Part shown: one piece after another, positions 10,630 to 20,590 of the stretch
Layout of the letters: each line of letters opens with the position of its first letter
Numbering within the stretch: position 1 is the stretch's first letter
From: Lytechinus pictus
Lineage: Eukaryota > Echinodermata > Echinoidea > Temnopleuroida > Toxopneustidae
Direction: 5' to 3'
NCBI RefSeq assembly: GCF_037042905.1
Contig: NC_087252.1
Location: 28,138,994-28,202,993 of the forward strand
Length of the DNA: 64,000 nucleotides
Notes under the pieces: generated by a model
Database searches by the model: none
Seen by the model: the letters and a program-made list of their open reading frames with translations, nothing else
What the model was told of the DNA's origin: nothing
Program-made: the position numbers and the translations under genes

Positions 10630-13600
10630 GTAAGAACGAAACTGTATTTTTTCACATTTCTTCAAAACGCGTAAATTCAAATCCAAATTCCATTTCCAAT
10701 TTCAAGTACCGTATGGGCACTAGTATTCAACCCGGCATAATTCAAAGATTTTGACATATTCCCCAAAATATTTAGAAATAGGGAATTTATCTTAATTTCA
10801 TACCTTTGTTATTTCCAGGGTAATCTGTTGTCGGTATTTTCTTTATCAATCTGTCGACTGTATGCACGGAGGATCGAATTATGCGGCGATGGCCTTTTTT
10901 TGCACTGAATGGTACTAGTATTCAACCTAGTGAGGATTGATAGCAAATTTCAAAAGGGTTTAGATTGCTAAATTAGATCTAGATCTATGTAAGTCTCTGG
11001 CTTTGATTAATTCCCTGTTTGGTCTCATCTCAAATGGTCTAGTCCTTAGTCGGATGGGACAAGGGCAGATTGAGAGACAGGGCCATCTTTCATCACTAGG
11101 TTGAATACTATTACTAGTACCGACGGATTGAATACTAGTACCAAAAACCGTCGCCGTAAAATTTGATCGCCTGCGCACGCAGTTGACGGGTTGAAGAAAA
11201 AAATAACGGGAAAAGAATAACCAGCATTTGCTCTTGGAAATAAGACAGGTCTGAAATTCAGGAAAATTCCATATTTCTGTATATTTGAAGAAACTCTCCA
11301 AACGGGTTGAATACTAGTACCCTTACGGTAGGGCCTAGCCCTAGGCCTAGGGTGTCTGAAGCCACACTGAAAAGTGTCAGCATAAAACAGGCTGATTTAG
11401 GGGAAAATATGGCATATTTTTTGGGGGAAGTTCAGGCTACTAGAAAAATGTGATCTGAATTGATTATTAACTTGTGTTTGGCATGTATGGAAAGAGAAAA
11501 TTCAGGGGCTTCTTTTTAAGTTTTGACAGTTAGGACAAGTTTATATGATCATTTTAAATAAGGATTTAGAGATAAATTGCAAACCCTTATTTTCGTGTGT
11601 GTTGAGATTGCCATTTCTCCATGCATTTTCTATGGGAAAATGAAATTTCTGTTTTGCACAATTTTTTTCACTTTGTCGCAATTTTTCATTGTGATCTGGT
11701 TTCCAAATCTTTATAAAAATCATACCATCAGATAGAGCATAAAAAATCATATTGGACTCTTTATGGACAAGTTTTTGGCATTAATAATAAATTTATAACA
11801 GCTCTCGGAAGCTAAAAATTTGGATTTGTGTGTGTCCATTTCTTAACTACTACAGTCTACACAGTCTATGGCAGAGAAATGCTGAAAATTGACCTAATTT
11901 CATTCTTCTTTTTTGCAGCCAATAATTTGATTTTTTTCAAAAATGTTACATTTCTGTCAGTCTGAAGGTCATTTCTCTTCAAATTCACAAAGAAAATATT
12001 ATATTTTCTTGAAATAAGAAAAATACTTTTTTTCTCCAGACACCCTATTTCAAGTTTCAACTCGGGTTTCAACTAGGAATCAGGATCTATAACTTTAACT
12101 TTAATAAGCATGTCGAGACAAAAACAGACAAGAATCGGCTTTGTCCTTTGAATGATTTTTTTTATCGAAAGGCAGACAAGTCGAGAAAAATATTGTTGAC
12201 AATTTTGACGGGCGCCTCTCCACGCCCCCGAGAAAAGAATATAAAAAGAAAGGGGAAAGGAGAAAAAAAAAGCGAAGAGAGAAAAGGGAAGAAGGGTAGG
12301 CCTATATTGTTTTTTCTATCTTCTTTGTGTCAAAAGAATAAAAACCTAAATGAGACGAGGAGACGTAGACCTCTAACGTTAGATCTACTCCTTTTTCTTC
12401 ATGCATGTCGTACAAATTTTTTCTTCCGCGCAGGAAAAAATATCAAAATTGCTTTTCCAAATTTGTTTCCCCTCACCTTTTCTCTACTCGGTAAATTCTT
12501 GCCAGAAAGTATAAACTATTACATGGGTGTAAAGAGTATGAAATGTGTTATTTTTTTAAATTGCATTGTCACAAAACTTCGGCTCTTCTGTTTGGAGCGG
12601 GTAAACATGACCAATCCCTAAAATGCTAAATGCTATTTCTTCCGCTTTTCAGCAAGCAATTTTTGTCAAAGTATCTAAAGGGGGAGGCAATAATTTGTGC
12701 CGTGCTCTATGCAAAAAAGTATGTACGATATGACACTTCATTCTATATCGCTGCACATCCATCTCCCCTCTTGTTTTGCGCCATTGATTTCAAATTCTGA
12801 ATATCATTGAAATTTCTTAATCATACAAAAGGAAGCGAGAAATGAGCGAAATTACAAATTTTTTTCTTCCAAAATAGATCAAAGAGGTTTCTGTGCTTTT
12901 AAACTCTTTGTTCTTCGTAATTGAGTTAGAGGCCTATAATCCAAGAAATAATAGAGCAGGTTGAAATTAAAGTTTCCTAGAAATTTGTAAAATTCAGAGC
13001 TTCAACGCCATTCGCGGGAAGGAATATTTCCTCCCTGCATATACCCGCACTCTGTTTTGCGAGTTAAAGAAATTTATGTCGCTAAAGCTTTTACAAACAA
13101 ATCTGATGTGATAAAAATAGGCATTTTTTTCTGTTCTCAATTTTTATAAAAGGTTTTGTGCGGTAAGGTGAATTTATTAAATTATTTCAAAATCTTCCCA
13201 TTTTCGGGCACCCATAATTTCTTCCAAAAACATTTTGTCATCACAGCAAGTCAATTGAAATTGAGTTCATAAGGGTACTAGAGATGTCTTCTTTTTATTT
13301 GAATTTTATAAGATATCACAAACTTCTCGCTTCGCGCGGGAGGGGGTAAGAAGTATTATTTCAAATTCCTCATCTTTTTCCACTTTTGGGCGCCTATTTT
13401 TTTTTCGAAAACAAGTTTTTTCATCACAGCAGGTTAATTGAATTTGAGTTGATAAGGGTGTTAGAGACGCCTTCGTTTGATTTGAATTTGAGATATCAAA
13501 AACTCCCTGCACCCTCCCCCCTAGGGAGTGCGCTCTGTAAGTGTTGGCACCACGCTTCACATGCACTTACTGCCCCCTCCAAAGTTAAATCCTGGCTATG

Positions 13601-16600
13601 CGGTTTGGACAGTTTGCTAAAAATACATTGGCCTTAATAATTCTTATTGTGTAATATTATCACCTCTCTAAGTCTAACGTTATTAAGACTAACGTTATGT
13701 GAAAACGTTAAGTTTCTTGGCCACCTAGCCTGGAGGCTCTTATAATTAAAGTGATTCCACTGGCACTGACGTGCTTATTGCATTGTTTTTGTAGGAACTG
13801 CATTGCTGCAAGAAAATTTGCAGATGACGACATGGTTATTATAGGCACGCTTCCATATTGGCTTTTGAGTTTTATCATAGTGGAAATCAATTTTGTTATA
13901 TCACGAGCTGATCAGTCTGCGGGATCATCAAAATGCTGCATTGTTTAATTGTCTGTCTGGCTATATCAACCCAATGGCAATGATTATACAATTATAATGA
14001 AATAAAATGGTTTATATTTCAGGTCATTTTATCCAATCATTTTGATAGTTCTATGCAGGATCAGGAATAATTGAAAAAAAAACATGCTCTTATCCATAGC
14101 TTTAGGAGAACTTACATAGGCTTTGAAATGAATATGATTTAATCAATTATTATGTTTGATTGAAAATTCTGTAAAAATAGTTGACTTTGTATTTTTGGAG
14201 GGATTTTGCTGATAGAAAATAAAGGAAAAAAAAATCTAAATCTTAATCTTTTCATTCTTCCCCATTTTCCTTCCAACAGCCTCTCGCATACAGCCCACTG
14301 GATATGGTGTCAGAAGTAAGTAAACAAACTATATAGCTTGAAATATTTGGAAATACATAAGAGTATACAGACAATTTTGAAGGTAAATTCCAGTTGTGGT
14401 AACGATATCAAAATGAGTTCGTACAGAATCCAATGAAATGACCACCAAAGTGTCTGTTTGTATAAATAAAACATATGTGCCAAAGGATTCTGGAAGAAAT
14501 TGTGTAATTGCTGAGAAATCAGCAAATAAGCACAGGATTTGGGTCGAGCGTCGGGCCGACATTCAAAGCAATAATAATACACTGTCCCACGTGCGCTTAT
14601 CTGTGTTAGTGATCTTCAGCGTGAACATTTTTCAGCGTAGATTTCAAGATTTCACAAAGTTTAGTTTATGTAACTGTACCAGATCCAGATCCTCGACGAT
14701 ATACTGACAATTAAGCCTGGTTTTACAGACTTTCTCATGAAATCAGTGTTTACTGCAACTACTGGCATTTCTCTTTAATCCTCATCACATCCCAAATCAC
14801 CCCTAGAAAGGGCACTTTAAAGGTTTCATAGTAAATGGCTCCGATAGAGACTTCAATATGAGAAGCAGACACGATGATAAAAAACTTTGCAAACATAATT
14901 AACTCTTGAATGTATGTGTCAGGAATTCCAAAGTTTGTGGTCTAGTTACAATGTAAACATAGGCAATGGTCTAACTCTCTCTGCTAAAATCATGCGTACG
15001 GTAGCCAGAAACATCAGATAGGCCTACCTGTGTATGTTGTTTGCATTGTTTACACATATTTCTTACATGAATGTTTACTATGTTCTTTCTCCATGTTTTT
15101 ATGGATAAAAATATTCTAGTTTTTATTCCCAGACAGTCACAAATTATTTCAAGTGTCAAATGAGCTCATAAAGTGAGCTTGTACTTCACAGGCATGAATC
15201 ATGCTATTCAAGAGGGGGGGGGGGGGGGGGTGGTGGAACAATAGATCACCCCCCCCCCCCCCCGAGCAACAGGTGTGACGCAAGGATTTACGCCAGTGGT
15301 GTACTTTCAGGCCCGTTTTCTGAATTCAGGCTTAATTTAAACTCTGGTTTTAAGTTGTGGTTTAACTATGGAAAGCCAGTTGTAACATAAATCTGTAACA
15401 ATAAAGGTTCAATGTATCAGCTCATTTGACTCCCAAAACATTTACTGCCTGGGAAGGGTAAGTATGACAGTTTTCTTCACCATTAAAGAATTAGTAAAGA
15501 ACACAGTAAACATGTGAAGCATTCAATGTGAACAAAATTTTGAAACGTTTGGCTTCCCATAATCTTAGCACAGAGTTAGACCATGGTTTAAGTTAAACCT
15601 GACTTCAGAATACGGGCCTTAGAGATTTGTGTCACAACTGGCTGACCATAATTAAACCGCAACTTTAGACAAGAGTTTGAATTATACCCAAGTACAGAAT
15701 ACAGGCCTATTTTCATGTTGTTGTTTTGTTCTTTTTTCATCTTAACAGCTACTTGGAGGAATGTAAAAGAAATGATTCCAGAGATTGTGGTGCCCAGTCT
15801 AGACGATTTCCCGGTAATAATGCTGAAAAACAACTTTATTTACTGTACATCATCATCATCACTAGTGTATCCAGCATCAGCTCTGACAAAGAATTAATGT
15901 ATGGGCCCATGCACAAGCATAATAGAGTCACTATTGTCCCCCAGAAAATGGGGCCCATGAAATGCTTTGTAGGATCTGATGCTGGATGCCGTTGCCTGAT
16001 CATATTAATCACATTTCATAACAAAATTGATATTTTTTTTTTAGAACTGTTCACCGCATGATTGAAAAATATTGATGAATAAGGTGGCAAATGGCACTCT
16101 GTAAAAGTGCAGCCAAAGTTAGCCTAGGATAAAATCATACCACTGCTATAAGATTAACAACCATTACTTTGAGGAAAAAAAAGTCTGTTAGTAATTGAAA
16201 CAGGTTAGCACAAAATTTCTGCCTTTGACTATAACGTAGGAAAATAGTCTTGTAAAAACGAAATCATCTGGTTGTAGGTTTTTACAAAATACAGGGCGTA
16301 GATGAGTGTTTCATAATACTCTATTTTACTTACTCTACGCACAACTTTCTTCAAGACGGACGGTTTTTGTAAGTCATAATTAAACCTTTGTTTGAAACAT
16401 GTAATTTTTTTTGTATGGATGGTTATTTTTTTAATGAGAGGAACCATAGGATTAGTTATAAAACCTATACTATTGTACACATAATTTTTATTGGGTGTTA
16501 ATATAATTAATCATACTCTGTACTCATGTTCAAAATCCTAACTCCTAATCCTAATCATAAGTCATTTCCAATTTCATAATTAAACCTTTGTTTGAAACAT

Positions 16601-18086
16601 GTAATTTTTTTTGTATGGATGGTTATTTTTTAATGAGAGGAACCATAGGATTAGTTATAAAACCTATACTATTGTACACATAATTTTTATTGGGTGTTAA
16701 TATAATTAATCATACTCTGTACTCATGTTCAAAATCCTAACTCCTAATCCTAATCATAAGTCATTTCCAATTTCAGAGTAGCTGATATTGCAGAATGTGC
16801 GCATAAAATTACCTGCAAAAATAAATAGTGTCCCACCAAGTTTTACTTCTCAAGCATCACACCTGAGAATTTATTGTCAATGTTATACCAACGTGATGTC
16901 CATGTAATGGTGGTAAAACTTTGTATTTGTTCTGCAGCAGATGATGTCCAATCATAGTTAATAGTAATTCAGCTGGAAATTGGGGATGTTTAAAGGGATG
17001 GTCCGGGCTGAAAGTATTTATAGCTTAATAAATAGAGTAGAATTCACTGAGCAAAATGCCCAAAATTTCATCAAAATCGGATAACAAATAACAAAGTTAT
17101 TGAATTTTAAAGTTAAGCAATACTTGGGGAAAACAGTCGTCATGAATATTCATTAGGTGGGCTGATGATGTCACATCTCCACTTGTTCTTTTGTATTTTA
17201 TTATACGAAATGAGGTTCATTCAAATTTTGTCCTCCAAGAAGTAGAAAAATTGGAATGACAACTGATTTAGTGCATCTTATTTCATTATAAGGGAGACAT
17301 ATTATTCACACAAGTATGAAATAATGAAAAAATTATGATTTTATGTAATAACATAAGAAAACAAAAATATTGCTAAACTTTAAAATTCAATAACTTAATT
17401 ATTTTTTATCCGATTTTGATGAAATTTTCGGCATTTTGCTCAGTGAATTCTACTCTATGTATTAAGATATAAATATTTTCAGCCCAGACCATCCCTTTAA
17501 ACATCCCCAATTTCCAGCTGAATTACTATTAACTATGATTGGACCTCATCTTTAAATTGACACATCAAAACTCAACCCCATTTCAAATGATATTCTCTGT
17601 GAAATGAAAATGCCGATACCACCATTACATGGACATCACACGATTTTGTTACCCCAACCCCATGGAATGACACATATACATACAGAAAAACTGTCCTTGT
17701 AACTATTTCACCAATAGTTTTTCATGTTCATATTGCTTTCAATCCTGTTATTTTCCTAATCCTAAGTCATAACACAATTTCAAAGTAGCTTATAAATATT
17801 GTTGAATGCGCTCTCTGCTGTTAAATATGGTATACATACAGGAAGACTGTCTTTGTATTGATCTCACCAATAATGTTTCGTGTTCATATTTATTTTAATC
17901 CTATTATTTTCCTTGCAGCTGAAGGCTTACGTGTCCTACAAGTGCCCGGACACACAGCAAGACCCTATCACCCCCCGCGACATCTTCGACAAGTGTGTAG
18001 CCCCTAAGGTGCTTGAAGATTTGGAGAGCGGTAAATACGATAGTGAAAAATTGTTGTCATCGCCGGCGAGTGAGGGCAAGTCATGA
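10530..18086 (+). CDS. MRPL41: Mitochondrial ribosomal protein L41 gene (four exons)
   Basis: CDS = 10530-10629, 14280-14315, 15749-15813, 17919-18086: 369 bases, 122 residues plus TGA. The product is a protein of the mitochondrial large ribosomal subunit, made in the cytosol and imported. The N-terminus (MPVLRNLLRGFTRGANR) is Arg-rich and lacks acidic residues, as expected of a matrix-targeting sequence. EMTSKRGNKNF matches the SKWTSKRG motif near the start of human L41. NVKEMIPEIVVPSL and DFPLKAYVSYK match the family core KEMVPEFVVPDL..KLKPYVSY, and TPRDIFDKCVAPKVLEDLESG matches its C-terminal part. All four exons have GT..AG borders and phases 1, 1, 0 that join in frame. It is a little shorter than human L41 (137) because it ends soon after LLSSPASEGKS. 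The start is the first in-frame ATG. The gene runs tail to tail with the SIK gene. Confidence 0.9.
10707..11330. mobile_element. TIR element with nested inner TIR pair, MRPL41 intron 1
   Basis: The outer ends TACCGTATGGGCACTAGTAT and its near complement (TTGAATACTAGTACCCTTACGGTA) span about 30 bases with few mismatches. Inside, a second pair repeats the same motif: GGTACTAGTATTCAACCTAG at about 10911 and CTAGGTTGAATACTATTACT at about 11098, with a further copy at 11126-11143. This looks like an element with duplicated termini or one copy inside another. It starts 77 bases past the exon 1 donor. Confidence 0.75.
11331..13169. other. MRPL41 intron 1, middle part
   Basis: AT-rich intronic DNA without recognisable repeat or exon. 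The 157-codon frame at 12148-12621 is Lys/Arg-rich, has no domain and no splice context; I treat it as chance. Confidence 0.5.
13170..13525 (+). repeat. Diverged tandem duplication, unit about 190 bases
   Basis: Copy 1 (about 13180-13350) and copy 2 (about 13365-13525) share CCCATTTTCGGGC / CCACTTTTGGGC, TCATCACAGCA, TCAATTGAA / TTAATTGAA, TTGAGTT, ATAAGGGT, TAGAGA and GATATCA. Non-coding; lies in MRPL41 intron 1. Confidence 0.6.
13526..14279. other. MRPL41 intron 1, 3' part
   Basis: No repeat or gene seen. The last bases (TTTTCATTCTTCCCCATTTT then CCTTCCAACAG) form the polypyrimidine tract and acceptor of exon 2. Confidence 0.55.
14280..14315 (+). CDS. MRPL41: MRPL41 exon 2 (36-base micro-exon)
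   Basis: Lies between CCTTCCAACAG and GTAAGT. With the phase-1 base from exon 1 it encodes TSRIQPTGYGVR and leaves one base for exon 3. Skipping it would also keep frame. Inclusion is favoured because human L41 has a linker of about 30 residues between SKRG and the KEM motif; with this exon the linker is about 28 residues, without it about 16. Confidence 0.75.
14316..15309. other. MRPL41 intron 2 with facing poly-G and poly-C runs
   Basis: AT-rich intron. At 15214-15230 a run of 17 G is followed, after 18 bases, by a run of 15 C at 15249-15263, so the two can pair as a stem. No exon or other repeat seen. Confidence 0.6.
15310..15618 (+). mobile_element. MITE of the GGCCCGTATTCTGAA family, full copy
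   Basis: The left TIR GGCCCGTTTTCTGAATTCAG faces CTGACTTCAGAATACGGGCC at the right. The inside is shared with the copy at 21713-22008: TTAAGTTGTGGTTTAA, TTTGGCTTCCCATAAT and AGCACAGAGTTAGACCATGG. Non-coding. Confidence 0.85.
15617..15707 (-). mobile_element. Half copy of the same MITE, inverted
   Basis: On the minus strand it reads GGCCTGTATTCTGTACTTGG, then AAAGTTGCGGTTTAATTATG and AGCCAGTTGTGACA: the left half of the 15310 element. It abuts the full copy head to tail and ends 41 bases before MRPL41 exon 3. Confidence 0.75.
15749..15813 (+). CDS. MRPL41: MRPL41 exon 3 (KEMIPEIVVP core)
   Basis: Follows TTTTTTCATCTTAACAG and ends before GTAATA. Encodes TTWRNVKEMIPEIVVPSLDD and then FP (its first codon uses the last base of exon 2), the best-conserved stretch of the L41 family. 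Ends in phase 0. Confidence 0.88.
15814..16374. other. MRPL41 intron 3, first part
   Basis: AT-rich intronic DNA, no distinct repeat recognised. The reading frame of exon 3 stays open to 15897, beyond the donor. Confidence 0.45.
16375..16774 (+). repeat. Near-perfect 200-base tandem duplication
   Basis: Copy 1 (16375-16574) and copy 2 (16575-16774) both start CATAATTAAACCTTTGTTTG and end in CATTTCCAATTTC. The only difference I can see is one T in the run near 16431 / 16630. Such identity means a very recent duplication, or an assembly artefact. Confidence 0.9.
16893..17639. mobile_element. Large layered palindrome with inner MITE
   Basis: The outer 22-base ends GTGATGTCCATGTAATGGTG and CACCATTACATGGACATCAC are perfect complements. 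A second inverted layer is TAGTTAATAGTAATTCAGCT / AGCTGAATTACTATTAACTA. The inner MITE TTTAAAGGGATGGTC / GACCATCCCTTTAAA (about 16990-17504) carries GAATTCACTGAGCAAAATGC in both arms. The inner MITE recurs at 34630-34925 and 37426-37858. It occupies MRPL41 intron 3. Confidence 0.85.
17640..17918 (+). repeat. Duplicated block leading into the exon 4 acceptor
   Basis: About 17680-17760 and 17830-17918 share ATACATACAG, AACTGTC/GACTGTC, TCACCAATA, TTCATATT, CAATCCT/TAATCCT and TTATTTTCCT. The first copy continues AATCC, the second GCAG, which is the real acceptor. The motif CCTAATCC..AAGTCAT..AATTTCA..GTAGCT also links it to the 200-base repeat at 16375-16774. Confidence 0.6.
17919..18086 (+). 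CDS. MRPL41: MRPL41 exon 4 (C-terminal part and stop)
   Basis: Follows TTATTTTCCTTGCAG in phase 0. Encodes LKAYVSYKCPDTQQDPITPR, then DIFDKCVAPKVLEDLESG and a short Ser-rich end, with TGA at 18084-18086. The LK(A/P)YVSY motif is diagnostic for L41. Confidence 0.9.
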   Translation: MKAYVSYKCPDTQQDPITPRDIFDKCVAPKVLEDLESGKYDSEKLLSSPASEGKS

Positions 18087-18769
18087 CAGCCTGATAGCTG
18101 ATGAATAGACAGTTTAAGTTATGCCTGGCTTGAAGGCTTGTAATCATAGAGAGTGGAGCTGTCTTTAAATTATTGTTCTTAGAGACATACCATAATTACA
18201 GAGAGAAAAGAAAAGGAATCGGAGCATTTGTATCGTTCACAAATTCTCCTTGGAGGACTGGCTGATACCTAGTCTGCAGGCACAGACCCGGATTGAAACT
18301 TTGATCAACAAGTGGGTCTTCAGACAAAGACTATCGCATATAAAAATTGCTGTTTCAATTCAGGCATTCAGTCCATAAGGCATTATTATAGTCTTGCACA
18401 TTCAGACCCTTAACTTCAGTGAAAGGTTTGCACAGCAGACTGGTTGATGCCCTTGCTTATACAGTTGTAATATCCAAAGAGGATTTAACTTTTGAAAGAG
18501 TATGCAATGACAGTCCCACATTTTGTTCCTCAGAATCTATATGTGGTACATGTATTTATTCTAATTGATTCAAACTTCAAGGCCCCCTTTCCTGCTGTAA
18601 AATCTGTTAAGGTGTACTTTTTATTAAATGGCATTTAAAAAAAAATAAACCCCTTTTCTATGAGAAAACCTCCTTTATTACAAATGTATTAATATGGTAT
18701 AAGAAAGCTTCAAGCGGATATACTTTCTCTTGTTCCTTGGGACAGAATAAGAATGTTTATGGCCACTGG
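18087..18769 (+). promoter_or_regulatory. MRPL41 3' UTR with candidate poly(A) signal
   Basis: The sequence after the stop holds no other gene. The first AATAAA I see lies at 18644-18649, about 560 bases after the stop, within an A-rich run; it is a candidate polyadenylation signal. The true 3' end is unknown. Confidence 0.4.
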
Positions 18770-18847
18770 AATTTGTTGTGGATGGACTTTGAACACAATT
18801 TCCAGGGTTCAAACCCCACCGTGATGCTTATGTCCTTTGGAAAGACA
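18770..18847 (+). mobile_element. SINE fragment, left part
   Basis: GGACTTTGAACACAATTTCC is followed by the B-box-like GGTTCAAACCCC and CCTTTGGAAAGACAG. The order resembles the SINE at 57105-57378 (GGACTTTGAATCA, GGTTCAAATCCC, TCCTTTGGCAAGG). It stops exactly at the edge of the foldback element at 18848. The right part may continue at 20268-20320 (TTAACTTGCACTTTGGTCA). Confidence 0.5.
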
Positions 18848-20267
18848 GTATACAAATAGCGAATAGGCATGAGTGCAATGGTGCGAGATTTCGCATCAGG
18901 TGACCGTGAAAGAAAGATGCTCTATTCAATGAGGCGTTAGCCGAGTTGAATAGAGTGTTTCTTCCTTTCACCGAATGCGAAATCTCACACCATTGCACGA
19001 ATAAGAATATTCGCTATTTGTGTTGTACAACGCCTTGGAGTTTAGCGAAAATATGAAAAAACTAGTTTTTCCCTGCAGTAATCTATGAAAAGTGAGCAAA
19101 AAAATTGAAAGCGAAAACCAAAATCCCACAAGCGCACATGACCTTGGGCAGCCTTGCGCATTGAGCCAGCAGCCTATTCGCGCATTGCACCTTCATTTTT
19201 ACTGAGCGCAGTGAATTAAATCGTATTGTGACGTCGCCAATGTTTGACATTCAACCTCCCACTTGCTCGCGTACAACAAGCTAAGAACGCGTTGGTCCAT
19301 ATAATATATAACCATATAATGGTCCATAATTGATATTCTCAACCTCGGTCTAAATGGGTACCTGATATTCTTGAGCATTTTGAATGCTAGATGTGGTTTA
19401 TTATTCACTTGGTATACAAGCAGTTAGTCTATTTCTCAGTCTAATAACACGTGGGCTAAACCCATTTTGTCTGTTGTACAACGCTGACTTTTAATAGCTT
19501 GTTGTATGTGAACAAATTGGAGGCTGAATGCAGTGGCGTACCTAGGATTTTCCAAAGGGGGGGCAAATTGTCCGCCAAAAAATGTGACAAGCAAAAACAA
19601 ACAAAAGGTCTTCAACCACAAGTAAAGGACATTTCGCACCCGAAAAAAAATTGACAAGCAAAAAAAAAAAAGTTTTCAAGTTCAAAGGAGGGGCCACTTG
19701 TGGCTCATCAGGGATCAGTTTTGACTCGTCAGGGGGGGCAGGGATACGTCCTTTGCATGATTTGTGATTCGTCAGGGGGGGGGCAGTCTGCCCCCCCTTA
19801 GGTACGCTAGTGGCTGAATGTCAAACATTCATACCGTTGCACACGTAACGTCCATAATGTACCATTGCATGGTCAGGAACAAGATGACGTCAATATAAAA
19901 ATTATGATTAAATGCATTGCGCTTAGTAAATGCAGGTACAATATGCTGGCTAAATACGCATTGCTGCTGCAGGTCAGATGCGTGTTGAGGGATTTTGATT
20001 TTTTGCTTTCTATAATTAATTTCATTGATTAACATAGGAAAAAAGAATGATTATTGTTCTTTTTTCGCTAACTTCGGAGGCATTGTACAAGACGGACAGC
20101 GAATGTACTTATTCATGCAATTGTGCGAGATTTGGCATTTGGTAAAAGAAAGAGACACTCTATTCAACTTGGCATGCCTTGTTGAATAGAGCTTCTTTCT
20201 GACGCCTTATGCAAATTCTCGCACCATCGCACTCGTGCCTATTCGCTATTTGTATACTATTAACTTG
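18848..20267. mobile_element. 1.42 kb foldback element with hairpin termini
   Basis: The left end GTATACAAATAGCGAATAGG faces CCTATTCGCTATTTGTATAC at the right. Each end is itself a hairpin: at the left ACAAATAGCG..GCTCTATTCAA pairs with TTGAATAGAG..CGCTATTTGT (18853-19022). Pairing continues inward between the halves: TTGTACAACGCC / GGCATTGTACAA, TTTAGCGAAAA / TTTTTTCGCTAA, ACTGAGCGCA / TGCGCTTAGT and AATGTTTGACATTC / GAATGTCAAACATT. No ORF of note, so non-autonomous. The hAT-type element at 19531-19812 sits inside one arm. Confidence 0.75.
19531..19812. mobile_element. hAT-type MITE with 8-base target duplication
   Basis: The TIRs CAGTGGCGTACC and GGTACGCTAGTG (complement CACTAGCGTACC) are flanked by direct GCTGAATG copies at 19523-19530 and 19813-19820. 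An 8-base duplication and a CAGNGGCG-like start are typical of hAT elements. G/C runs next to each TIR (AAAGGGGGGGCA / TGCCCCCCCTT) extend the pairing. Inside are repeats of GACAAGCAAAAA and of TCGTCAGGGGGGG. Non-coding. Confidence 0.85.
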
Positions 20268-20411
20268 CACTTTGGTCATCACTTCAATACCCTCTTTTTC
20301 TAATTTTCATTTAGTCTATTGCCCAGATTGTCTCATTTCCACTTTGATAATTTTGCATTTTGTAAAATGAAAATTTGAATCATACGTCGTGCTTCTAACC
20401 ATATATAATTA
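20268..20411. other. Short non-coding stretch right of the foldback element
   Basis: May begin with the right part of the SINE split by the foldback element (to about 20320). Otherwise AT-rich DNA with no feature. Confidence 0.35.
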
Positions 20412-20590
20412 GATACAAATACTGAATGTTTATGAGTGCAATGGACAGAATACATCATGAGGTGAAAGATGAAATGATCCATTCAACGAGGCGTAGCCGA
20501 GTTTAATGGACTATTCATTTCATCTTTCACTGAATGAAGTATTTTATCCATTGCACGAATGAAAAGAGTATTCATTACTTGATTTATATG
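20412..20590. mobile_element. Solo hairpin related to the foldback termini
   Basis: ACAAATACTGAATG..GAGTGCAATGGA at the left and TCCATTGCACGAATG..ATTCATTACTTGA at the right are inverted, with CATTCAACGAGGCGTAGCCG in the loop. The foldback's left hairpin has the related loop TCAATGAGGCGTTAGCCGAG. A third relative of the same hairpin lies 150 bases away. Confidence 0.75.

Noticed and set aside
12148..12621. 157-codon frame as an extra exon of MRPL41
   Set aside because: L41 is complete without it, it has no acceptor and donor in phase, and its Lys/Arg richness follows from A-rich DNA.
13751..13948. FADDDMV in a + strand frame, like the YADD box of reverse transcriptases
   Set aside because: Only four to six residues match and no other RT motif stands before or after; the frame is within MRPL41 intron 1 and looks like chance.
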